Below are positions 47,279 to 57,307 of a DNA stretch of 64,000 nucleotides, one piece after another. Within the stretch, counting starts at the first letter, position 1. Every line of letters begins with the position of its first letter. Below the pieces are notes generated by a model that was given only the letters and a program-made list of their open reading frames with translations, made no database searches and was not told where the DNA came from. The position numbers and the translations under genes are program-made. Source of the stretch: Sipunculus nudus (taxonomy: Eukaryota > Annelida > Sipuncula > Golfingiida > Sipunculidae); contig CM049307.1 of the NCBI GenBank assembly GCA_026874595.1, forward strand, positions 49,961,178 to 50,025,177, read 5' to 3'.

Positions 47279-48454
47279 ATTATTACTACTATTATTATTG
47301 TTATTATTATTATTATTATTATTATCAAACACACAGCGTGCACGTTCGGGGACTGAAAGTTCAGATTCAATAGAAATATCCTATAAATCTTTCGGTCTTG
47401 ACTTATAAAATGTCTGTGAATTAATTATTGTGCGAACAAGTAAACAAATGACATTTGAAAGGTTTGTTCCATTTTAAAGGGTTTTTTTTTCTTTTCATTT
47501 TACATAACGAACCATTTTCATACTACTAGGTCCGGGCAGGTGTGCTTTCGAAGACCAGCGAGCCACAATGACGTCTATGTCATAAATAATGAACAAGGCT
47601 AGTGAACCAATCAAATGACCCGCTTCTTTTACACGGCTGGAACCATTTCAAGACCAAAAGTATGGCATTACTGGGAGGGCAATGAGAATTTGACCATTCA
47701 AATAAAGACATATAAACCTGTCACGTTACCGGGACATGTGTTCCTGTGCAGACAGGGTGAACAATGTATTGTTTACATTTTGTTTGTTGGATTTGATTTG
47801 CTGTTTTTATTTAGGCCCGAACAATTGCAGGCGTGTTCATAATTCATGAAATAGACGCTAGAGCGGTTCGCTGAATCAAGGTCTGTAAAAGCGTAACTAG
47901 TTTAAAGATATTTGGGACTGAAAAGAGAGATTATATTTCACAATGACGCTAAATATAAAAGAACACCACGAGACGGGAGCGGCCTGCTCCTCATAGTAAA
48001 CATTACATGTATTTTCTACGACGATGTTGTATAACCTGCTGTAATTTCTTCAATAAACGAAATGACAAAGCGAAGGTCAGCTTTTAGAATCAAATAGTAT
48101 TTATTCTTTAAAATTACCAAAGTTGTGAAATTAAAAGAGAATTAAAAAGATAAAAAAGACGACCAGACTTAAAACTTTTATTAAAACCGTACTTCAATCC
48201 TTTAAAAAAACTCATGTCCGGTATACAAAAGTCAGTTGGTAAGTTATAGTAAGCAGTCTTACCGCAAAACGTAGGTCACCCAAAGGTGCTTTACCGTATG
48301 GGACGGCGTGGAAGGAAGCGATTTGTGTGCCATCAGCCAGTGTGACCAAGTTGCCGTCGACCTGACCATATTTAATGTTGACAGAGACCTGACCGACCTG
48401 ACCGAAGACGGACGCCGCAAGAGACAGCAGCGAAAGAACCGTGGCGAGCTTCAT
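31364..48454 (-). CDS. Gene B: secreted carboxylesterase/cholinesterase-family hydrolase, 11 exons
   Basis: Exons (minus strand): 48454-48263, 46941-46789, 43756-43609, 42235-42050, 40788-40589, 39099-38943, 37445-37270, 35977-35842, 33488-33314, 32467-32271, 31485-31364. All joints are GT-AG and give one frame of 613 codons plus TAA. Exon 1 encodes a signal peptide (about 18 residues, ending VFG before QVG). Triad: serine in YGQSAGG (exon 4), glutamate in TSNEVG (exon 6), histidine in [14 protein letters not shown] (exon 9). The oxyanion hole is FFHGGAY (exon 3); SEDCL is in exon 2; a cysteine pair lies in exon 5 (LDCPTSP...SCLRG). Intron phases equal those of gene A up to exon 10, so the genes are duplicates. 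B has an extra C-terminal exon (acidic, [11 protein letters not shown]). Its stop overlaps a strong GTAAGT donor, so the true 3' end may differ. Substrate unknown. Confidence 0.9.
31574..31589. repeat. Poly-C run, 16 bp
   Basis: A C homopolymer in intron 10 of gene B, about 90 bp upstream (in gene sense) of the exon 11 acceptor. Confidence 0.95.
34520..35675. repeat. 15-bp minisatellite in intron 8 of gene B, open on both strands
   Basis: About 75 units of TGTACGTCCTCTCCT with alternation to TGTACGTCCTCTGCT and occasional 12-, 16- or 17-bp units. Because 15 is a multiple of three and the unit lacks stops, long frames exist on both strands: plus-strand frames of 241-276 codons (leucine/cysteine/serine-rich) and minus-strand frames of 153-199 codons (arginine/glycine/glutamate-rich). 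It sits between gene B exons 8 and 9, so the minus-strand reading is the sense direction of the transcript. No evidence supports translation. Confidence 0.95.
35690..35830 (+). repeat. Dispersed repeat fragment also present at 62640-62760
   Basis: Shared words are TCTCCC-GTTTCTC-AAACC, ACACTAAA-CC-C, ATGTC-CAGGTCGC and TGTCGA. Here it directly abuts the exon 8 donor side of gene B intron 8. Its partner at 62640-62760 lies partly inside an insertion that is absent from the left palindrome arm. Confidence 0.6.
36115..36235 (+). repeat. Dispersed repeat, family R1, short copy
   Basis: Shares GTGTGTTTGTTA-CAT, ATGAACGAAATCTCATGAAA and TTCAAGGAAT with 15490-15560. Located in intron 7 of gene B. 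Confidence 0.65.
42612..43141. mobile_element. 530-bp MITE with 21-bp TIRs and TTA target duplication (PIF/Harbinger-like)
   Basis: The left end AGGGGTGAACCCACCAAGGC and the reverse complement of the right end AGGCGTGAACCCACCAAAGC differ at two positions. The element is flanked on both sides by TTA (42609-42611 and 43142-43144). A 3-bp TTA/TAA duplication with such TIRs is characteristic of PIF/Harbinger-type elements; the family name is inference. The interior is CG- and GTCGTG-rich with internal direct repeats (about 42700-42750 and 42835-42890) and no transposase frame. It lies in intron 3 of gene B. Confidence 0.85.
44745..44940. repeat. GTGGCGCCAC element fragment (left arm)
   Basis: One GAGGTGGCGCCACCTGCAGG core, then a CGGACGGACAGATG tract. 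It matches, in reverse, 57770-57960 in the right arm, so this insertion was present before the inverted duplication. Confidence 0.75.
45780..46330. repeat. Tandem GTGGYGCCAC-type repeats (left arm)
   Basis: Cores at about 45828, 45934, 46065 and 46285 recur at roughly 105-130-bp spacing with shared ATGTATGGACATGCA and CACTCCTG words. It is related to the 18.06-18.87 kb units and matched in reverse by 56290-56770 in the right arm. Located in intron 2 of gene B. Confidence 0.7.
47085..47330. repeat. Long (TTA/ATT)n microsatellite
   Basis: Two blocks of AAT-type trinucleotides interrupted by a short unique segment (about 47125-47190). The same unique segment occurs near 53335-53365 in the right arm with only a short AAT tract beside it, so the repeat has expanded here or shrunk there. 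Poly-asparagine and poly-isoleucine frames on it are artefacts. Confidence 0.95.
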
Positions 48455-48486
48455 CCTGACTTCAGTATAGGGACTGACTGAAAGGA

Positions 48487-48537
48487 CTAATGGTGGCGTG
48501 ATTTTGTCTTCTTTATCAACAAGACGGTCACGCCCAT
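48487..48537 (-). promoter_or_regulatory. Possible upstream ORF in the gene B 5' leader (16 codons)
   Basis: An ATG at 48537-48535 opens a frame encoding MGVTVLLIKKTKSRHH and closing with TAG at 48487-48489, 32 bp before the gene B start codon. It has G at -3 and G at +4, a usable context. In the right arm the same leader is conserved but the ATG is replaced (CTATGG becomes CTTGCGG), so gene C lacks it. Whether it is transcribed depends on the unknown transcription start. Confidence 0.4.
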
Positions 48538-49587
48538 AGCACACCTGTTCTTGTCATATATGGTCTTAGATTTTTCCCATTCTCGATGTTTATAGATAAT
48601 AATTTTTTTTCTTAATTTTATATAGGTGATAGAGCTGTAAAAACCTAGATTTATCGTTCTTCTTATGGGAAGTGAGCATATCAAGACGAGTGGTAAAACT
48701 TTCCGCTTCGGATCCGTGTTCTAACCTCGTGGTTATGAGAATGAATTAAAATGGCCGTTCAAGGCTGGAAGCTATCAACGTTTTCCTCGAACTCTATAAA
48801 CTAACAAACGCCACCACCGGAGCTTCGGAGAGTGTCTCGATTAATTATAATAACTATACGTAAAGCTTAATATCTCTGAGGCGAAGTGGAGTTATATTTA
48901 CGGTTTTTTTATTGGGGTAAACATAAATACTTTTATGTTTTTTAAAGACAATATCTGTAATGTGAGATTATATTGTTTATGTATGTGTTTGTATTCTTTG
49001 ATTTGGAGACTTAAACTGAGGGGTATCCAATAGGATTTAGAAAGAGAGCCGTCATATGATCAATATTAATGTCAAATTTGGTGTTGATATCACTTGCTGA
49101 TCTTAAGATATTCGGTGAAGGACATGGATTGAATATCTAAGGCATTGCTGATACAAAGTATTAATATTCCATGATTCATCTTGGGAAAATATAGGCAAAC
49201 ACAGGTGTCGCTACCTGCAGCACAAAGTTATATATATATGTGGAATGGAAAACTTAAATAATCACGTGTTTTTTTTATAAGTTTACACATACTTTTCACT
49301 TTAAATTAACGTGTGAATACATAAAGTTCCGAATGCAGAAAAAAATAATATAGCCTTGTTTTTATAATATTCTGTCTATAAAACGCATATATAGATATTT
49401 TTGTGAGCTTTCAACCCGAACATCTCATCGAACAAAGTAACTGAAATCGAGATGGACTGAGTTCATTTATTGGTTGCTAACCTTACGTCTAGCTACAAGT
49501 GCGAGTCCAAAGCCCGCGAGTCCAGGTCCGAGTCGCTGATAAAGTGGACCGGAGACCGGACTCAAGTCCAGTCAAACATCACTGATA

Positions 49588-50471
49588 CAAGTTATATCGG
49601 GGAAAGTATCGCAGTGGTCTTGCATTAGGTTGCATTCATATTGTGGTAAAAGGCCCATAATCTCAATATAATGCTAAGAATGATAAATAAAGAGAATAAT
49701 ATACATGTGAGCTCACAACCCAAACTGAAACACCGTCTCCATGGACACGGGTCAGTTCCTGTATCGCCTGCAAGCTGCCTGCGTGCTGTAACACGTGCGA
49801 GCCATGCTTGTGATCATGCGGTCATAAATTCAACAAACATGCCGAGGGGTTTACTAATTCGCTGGGTTAAAACGGAACTTATCTCGCTCATATTTGGTAT
49901 TTTTAGAAAGAACACCAAAAAATGCTAACGATTGGTCTGGTTTATGTTGATTGACCGTGTACCTGTAGACCATGAAGCGTTGTCAGAAATGACAAAATAA
50001 TTGCATGTTCATTAGACCTTATAATGCGTTCCTCAGACTTTGATGTAATGACACTCTAGCGCCAGTCATCTGGTCGTAATGCCAGAGGGTCGATATGACG
50101 TGGGATGGCTGAGTGGGTTTCAGTTAATTTATCTCCCCCAACTTCGGTAAAAAGCCCGTCATACCGTGTTTATCAGCTAGTAGATTATATATTACAGTGG
50201 ATCAAATAAGTCCAATATACGACGTTCATAAATAAATAAAGAAACTCAGAGGTTCATCACTCTGTTGGTTAGTAGAAATATATGTTTACAATCTATGTAT
50301 CTATTTTCAGTACCTTTTACCTTGTATAACATGAGATCTTGGGGATGGTACACGTTCTGTTGAGTGCTCATATTAAATTAAATAAATATACAAAAAAAAA
50401 TTTAGATATGGTAGTGTTTTATATACCTTTATATATACCACCAGATATGAGGAACTATTAAAGTAAATATC
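49588..50471. other. Unpaired spacer of the palindrome
   Basis: About 0.88 kb lying between the inner ends of the arms. I found no reverse-complement partner and no gene in it. The flanking arm ends are GAGTCC-rich repeat sequence. Confidence 0.7.
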
Positions 50472-52166
50472 AGTGATGTTGGACTAGACTTGAGTCCGGT
50501 CTCCAGTCCACTTTTTCAGCGACTCGGACCTGGACTCGCGGGCTTTTGACTCGAACTTGTAGTCAGACGTAAGGTAAGGAACCGATAAATCAGACGCAGT
50601 CCATCTCGTTTCTAATAGTAATTTACTCTGTTCGATGAAAAGTTGGGGTTGAAAAAAAACACAATAAAGACAGATATCCGTTTTATAGACTAAATATTTA
50701 AAAAAAAACACAAGATTATACTTAGTTTTTTCTCTGCATTGGCAGCTATATGTATTAAGACGTTAATTTAAACGTGAAAAGTATGTGTAATAATTATGTG
50801 ATAATCTCAGTTTTCAATTCCACAGTGCTTTTAATTGAGATATTTGGGCAGCAGGGCGCAACCTGTGTTTACCTACAATTTCCCTTTTTCCCAAGATAAA
50901 TCATGGAGTATTAATACTTTGTGTCACCAATGCCTTAGATATTCCATCCATGAGCTTCACAGAATATCTCAAGATCAGCAAGCGATATCAACACTAAATG
51001 AAACATCAATATTGATCATATGACGGCTCTCTATTTAAAAGTTTGCAGGTGTCGCCATTTATGATGACTTACTTCTGCAAGCTAAAAACCTTTTTAACGT
51101 TTTCCTGAGATAAAAAGATAAAATCTTTAGTTTTCCTTTCATGGCTAGAAAGTCTGTAGAGAAGGAGAACTTGAATGAGATTGAATTCATTTCATCGTTT
51201 TAAAAATTTCATTTTCATGGAAATTTCTGATTTTATTTTATGCGCATGCTTAAGTAAGTTAATGACTCCTTCAGAAATGGTTGAAATAATTGGTTATGAT
51301 ATTAGTAAGCAGATATATACTTTAGACGGCGCCATCTGCGTAGGACTCTTGTTTAAATGGTATTTTAATTTAACTGGTTTATTTCATGATCAAATACTGC
51401 CATACAGCCCGTTAAGCCTATGTGTACATGTATATTCAACACTGGATTTAACTTAACATATTTTGAGACATCAGTTATATAAAAGGCAACCTTAATCAGA
51501 ATGCCTGGTCATGTTCGTGTGTTATTACCATATGAAACGATTTTCTCCAAATTTTAACATTAACGGTGATTTTAAAGATAATTATATAGGATTTTTTCGT
51601 ATTTAGGTAAACTGTAAGAATAAATATATATTCCATTATCCAGTGGGGAAACCTCTCAGGTGATGTCTCCGATTCCAAGAATACAAACACATACATACAA
51701 TTATAATCTTACATTACAGGTACTGTCATATTAAAAGTGAAAGTATTTCGTTTACTCGGATAAAAAATACACATCGCCTTAGATAAACTTTATTTATTGT
51801 TAATAATTAGTCGAGGCACTCTCCGTGGCTCCGATGGTGGCGTTTGTTAGTTTCTAGAGGTAGAGGAAACCGGTGAAAGCCACCGGCCTTGAACGGCCAC
51901 TACAACTTACTCTCATAACCACGGGGATAGAACACGGATCGCAAGCGGAGAGAACCGAGCGTTTTGCCACTCGTCTGGATATGCTAACATTACATCTAAC
52001 TATATTAAACTAAAAAAAATATTATTTATAATCATCGAGAATGGGAAGATTCTAGGAGCAAATATGCCAAGAACAGGTGTGCTTGCGGCGTGACCGTCTT
52101 GTTGATAAAGAAGACAAAATCACGCCACCATTAGTCCTCTCAGTCAGTCCCTATACTGAAGTCAGG

Positions 52167-55100
52167 ATGAAGCTCGCCACGGTTCTTTCGCTGCTGTCTC
52201 TTGCGGCGTCCGTCTTCGGTCAGGTCGGTCAGGTGTCTGTCAACATTAAATATGGTCAGGTCGACGGCAACCTGGTCACACTGGCTGATGGTACACAGAT
52301 CGCTTCCTTCCACGCCGTACCATACGGTAGAGCACCAACGGGTGACCTACGTTTTGCGGTAAGACTGCTTACTATAACCTACCAACTGACTTTTATATAC
52401 CCGGCATGAGTTCTTTTCAGAATTTAAATACGGTTTTTATAAAAGTTATAAGTCTGGCCGTCTCATTTACTATTTCATTAATCCTTTTTTAATTTCACAA
52501 CCAAGGTAATTTTAAAAAAAAATGTATACTATTATATTTCTAAAAGCTGACCTTCGCTCTGTCATTTCGTTATTTAAGAAATAACTGCAGGTTCTACAAC
52601 ATCGGTATAGAAAATACATGTGATGTGCACTATGAGGGACAGGCCGCTTATGTCTCGTGCAGTTCTTTTAATTGTGGAATATAATCTCTCTTTTCAGTCG
52701 CATATATCTTTAAACTAGCTACACTTTGACAGACCTTGATTTCGCGAACAGCTCTAACGTCTGTTTCGTGAATTATGAACATGCCTGCAAGTGTTCGGAC
52801 CTAAATAAAAAACTGCAAATCAAATCCAACAAACAAAACGAAACAATACATCGTTCACCCTGTCTGCACCGGAACACATGCCCGAAAACGGGACAGGTTT
52901 ACATGGCCTTATTTGATCGGTCAAAGTCTCATTGTCCATCTAGTTAAGCTGAACATTGGGTCTTGAAAAGGTACCAGCCGCGTAAAACAAGTTTGCGCGG
53001 GTCATTTGATTGGTTCAATAGCCTTGTTCAATATTCATGACATAGACGTCATTGTGGCTCGCTGACACAAGGTCTGCGAAAGCGTAGCTGCCGGACCTGG
53101 TAGTATGAAGATGGTTCATTATGTAAAAAAAAAAATGAATATGAAAATGAAATTGGGTTTTCAAATGCCATTCGTTTGCTTGTTTGCATAATAAATAATT
53201 TACAGACTTGCTAATAATAGTCAAGACCGAATGAATAATAAGAAATTAATTATTTATTCAGAATTTCAGTCCCGCACCATACACGCTGTGTGTTTGATAA
53301 TAATAAAATAATGATAATAATAATAACAATAATAGGATGTTGTTGGAGACATCAAACCCTCGCCAGGATGATACTTTGCAGTGTTGATATCCATGCTTGT
53401 CACGGTTCAACATCCCCAATCCCACGTTATCACAATGTAGTGCAAAGTCACACCTAAAATAAAGCTGTGTGTAAACAAAATAGTCGTAACAATGGGACAG
53501 AATGGTTGGAATTAAAATTTAATGGATTGTTCCTCGCTGTTTCCATAACCTCAGACCATAGGCGGATCCACAGGAAGTATGGGGAGCACGTGCCTACCCC
53601 CTCCCCCTTTTCTGCTTTCCATTTATTTTATGCTGCCTTGCTTACTTCGTGCGTTATTTAGGATATGGGCAACTGAACACAGGGCTTTTATATTTGCTTG
53701 AGAAGTTTGGTGTTCCTATTTATAATGGTGCTGAGTGAAGTGAGGGTTAACGTTTTTTCTTACCCTGGCCTTGTGCCTCCTCCCCGTATAGAAAAATCCT
53801 GGGTCCGTCACTGTCTGAAAAATTTTAAACAAAATCTGTTCGTAAATTTGCTGAGAGACAAAATGAGGATAAAGTATTTTACCTCTCACTACCTCTCACA
53901 AAAATAACAGCAATAATAATAATAATAGGTAGAGTATTACCAGGAAAGAAAATAATAATTATAATAATAATAATGAAAAACATATAGAAACTTATCATCT
54001 ATAGAAGTGGATAGATGGCACATAGCTGTTTCCTGTTTTCATTTTGTATATTAATTATACAGATGTAATATGTTTTGATTAATATTGCACATTTCATCGT
54101 CTAGATCTATTTGAAAGTGTCTTTATCATTACAGTTCTTGTTTTCCAGGCACCCCAGGAGCCAGACAACTGGGCTGAACCTTTTCAGGCGACAAGAATGG
54201 GGACGGCGTGTATCCAGCGTCATTCTAACGTCGGCATCACCCACCCTTTGTTTGACAACTACTCCGAGGACTGTCTGCATGTCAACATCCAAACTCCACA
54301 CGTTAGTCCTCGGCCCAGCTCCTCATATCCTAAAATTAATTCAGTTCAAGCTTTAAAATGGTATACTTTGATTTTTTTATTCATAGTCAGGGACCGTTTG
54401 AGGGTTTTAGAGTAGGGGCCCCGAGGGGGAGGTTAGTAAGGGTTAACCCCTCTATGCCGAAGTATTATTTTTTTTTCAAATTTTTGCTGTAATGTTGCAA
54501 TCCATGGTAGTTTAAAACTTACACAAGACGTATAATTCCGGCCACAGGGATCTCACATAAAGTATTCACCGAGTTAGCCATATTACAAGCATCACCACAC
54601 AGCGCAGAATCGGACTCACAAGAGAACAACCCTGCTGGTTACGCTTTGTCGGCATTGAAATCCTAGCCCCACAATGCACCAGGGCTTCTACATATACCAG
54701 TGGCGTAGATATAACTGTAGTGAGGAGAGTATTGCAGTCCGTTCAGATATGATGGATTGGAATTGTTTCAATGAAAATTACATAAATGGGTGTATTTGTG
54801 GTAAGGACTCCACGGAAAAATTAATATTTTGTCTGGTAGTGCATGTGAAATATAAACGGAAGGTGATTCTTGGTATGTAACAAATTTTTACTTTGAAGTT
54901 TAAGAATTGAGACAAGTAGTCCCGGCCATCCCCACAATTCCCCATTGGAAGAGGTTCGTTTTGTGCCTGAACGATCTCTGAGGGAAGCTTGCCAGGACTG
55001 TGCCCCACCCCACCACCTAGATATATGATCTTAATCAAACTAAGTGCCGTTACTTTTGCTGTCTAGTCACATACATTATTCTATAATCGCTTCTGGTGGA

Positions 55101-57215
55101 TAGGCATTCATAGTAAGTTGGAAGGTTAATAGGTTTGTGTGTGTTGGGGGGGGGGGGATGGGGCATTGATTTTTTTTAGCGAACCTGAGAGCATATGCGA
55201 TGGTTTGGCGTCGTCAGTCGTCTGTACATTTACCCATACTATCTCAGGTCCGGCAGAAACAAGCATCACCACGTTTTATGCAAATGTTGGTCACTTGAAT
55301 CATATTTGAAATATGTGTGGCCCCCACCTGCATCGACCTGATGTTTATGGACAAAACCATGTACTTTTAGCCACTTTCAGCCACTATATCAAACATGTTT
55401 TATGATGAAACTGTTAAGCCAATTTTTTTAATATTTCCCAAGAAATATCCTATAGGGTAGGGTTCTCTCAATTGTGTACAAATAGATTGGGTTCATTGAT
55501 TTTTGATAGAGTCATAGAAAGCTGAAGTTGGTCTTGTGGCTAGGTAAGCCTATATCAAACTGACGGCTACAATATACTTCTTCTGCAAAACTGTTATTTC
55601 AAATTCTGTAACACTTCAAACAAATTATTCTTAGGTGGCCTGTGTTCAAGTTTATTTAAATTATTTTTGGCTTAATGATTGGACCTACAACAATAAAAGG
55701 AGTTGAGATATTTAGTAGATCTAGTAGATTAATTGTAGTTATATACTGAGCTCTGTAGGTATATAAGCAGAGCTGTACAGGCAATATAAATAATTAATGT
55801 CCATACTCAGCTTATGTGTGAGATAAAGTCAAGAATAGAATATATCTGTATTCAGATGTTGCTTTCAATGGGCATCTATTATTATTATAAACACTTTGAT
55901 AAAAGAATTTTATAAATATGTCAGTTGGAATAAGCATTGTAGCTTTCAGTCTGTATGAACCAATTTGGAACAGGCCACGATTTTGTCTGTATCTATAAAT
56001 AGCTCGGCAGACTGCCAACTATTTCAGATTTGGCAACAGGTCAAGTTTCAGTCTGTATCTATTTATGGCTTTGGCACACTGTCAGCTGTAACATATTAGG
56101 CCACAGGTCGAGAGTTCAGTTAGTGCAGCCTGGTACATGTCAAGAGTTCTCTCAGTGCAGTAGCTGCAACTGGCGAATCAGCATGCTTGACCTTGGGGCA
56201 AGTACCTGCCTCAGTTGAGCTGAGTCAGCCGAGTGCACCTAACTCAAGAACGGTTCCAGTATTTGCCTGATATATTGGCCTGCCCATGCATCATTGATAG
56301 CCTTCTCGTACACAAGACTGGTGTCGCCACCTACAATAATGTTTGTGTAGTGTTTGTCCCTGCTTATTTATCAGGAGGGATTTGATATATCAGCCTGAAA
56401 TTGAGCATATCTGTTCATCACGGATGGCTTTGTCGTATACAAGACTGGTGGCACCACCTACAATAAATTTTGCACAGTGTATGTCCCTACTTATTGCTCA
56501 GGATTGATTTGACATATTAGGTTGAAATTATGCATGTCCATACATCTCGGACAGTTGTGTGTAAGAGTTTTGACGCAACCTATATTGTTTTTTGGTTTCG
56601 TGTATCTGTGCATATAGCTCAAAACTGGTTTGAAGTATCTGCCAGAAATGTTGCATGTCCAGACATCTTCAATGGCTTTTTCATACACAAGACTAGTGGT
56701 GTCACTTTTAATCATTTTAATGTTGTGTACATCCATGCCAGTATTTCAGGAGTGACGTTTGTATGATTGGTACTGGTACTCGGGTTCAAAATGTTTATTA
56801 CATGTTCTTGCTTTGTACATGTACATTTCACGATAGATCTGTACATGAAAAAAAAAATCAAATACTTTTCATATAATGGTCAGCATGTTCTGATGGTTCC
56901 AAGCATGATACTTGATGTATATTTGCACAGGTTCACATTAGGCCTGTAGACCTTGTGTGTGTTTTTTTTCAATTTAGCGTATATGTGGGTGTATTTTCCA
57001 GATTATACAGTCACAAATGGGAGCGCTACGCTCCCAAGCCCGCCCTGGTAGTGTCTATGTGTTTGCCCTAGGACTACCCATATTTTTAGATAATTATTAA
57101 CAAGGGCCTGCACGAAAGATTCAGATTTTTTCCCGAGGGATCACTCTGTTTCCGCTCCTGATCTGTCAAAGATTTAAACCCCGTCTCTGTCTTTCTGTTT
57201 CTGACTGTCTGTCTA

Positions 57216-57307
<92 letters not shown>

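Larger units (their letters stand above)
39156..49587 (-). repeat. Left arm of a ~25-kb imperfect palindrome
   Basis: Reverse-complement matches to the right arm run through exons and introns. Matching pairs are 49430-49587 with 50472-50640, 48455-48560 with 52062-52166, 46700-46980 with 54110-54380, 43590-43760 with 58340-58500, 42030-42330 with 60610-60900, 40543-40793 with 61733-61980, and 39160-39330 with 63830-64000. The arm contains exons 1-5 of gene B. The duplicated unit probably continues left of 39156, but the right partner lies outside the window. Left-only DNA includes about 44090-44650. Confidence 0.92.
48455..52166. promoter_or_regulatory. Head-to-head intergenic region between genes B and C
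   Basis: The two start codons are 3.7 kb apart and point away from each other. About 100 bp before each ATG is nearly identical between the copies (48455-48560 and 52062-52166), representing leader and perhaps proximal promoter. A TATA-like ATATATG about 100 bp before the gene B ATG (48555-48562, minus sense) is not preserved in front of gene C. Farther out, the arms contain AT-rich DNA and GAGTCC repeats. No other gene was seen here. Confidence 0.55.

Noticed and set aside
47075-47370. Poly-asparagine and poly-isoleucine frames
   Set aside because: Pure product of the (ATT)n microsatellite.
48455-48544. N-terminal extension of gene B by 30 codons
   Set aside because: The in-frame upstream start is GTG, not ATG, and the signal peptide begins at the ATG at 48454; the same holds for gene C at 52077-52166.
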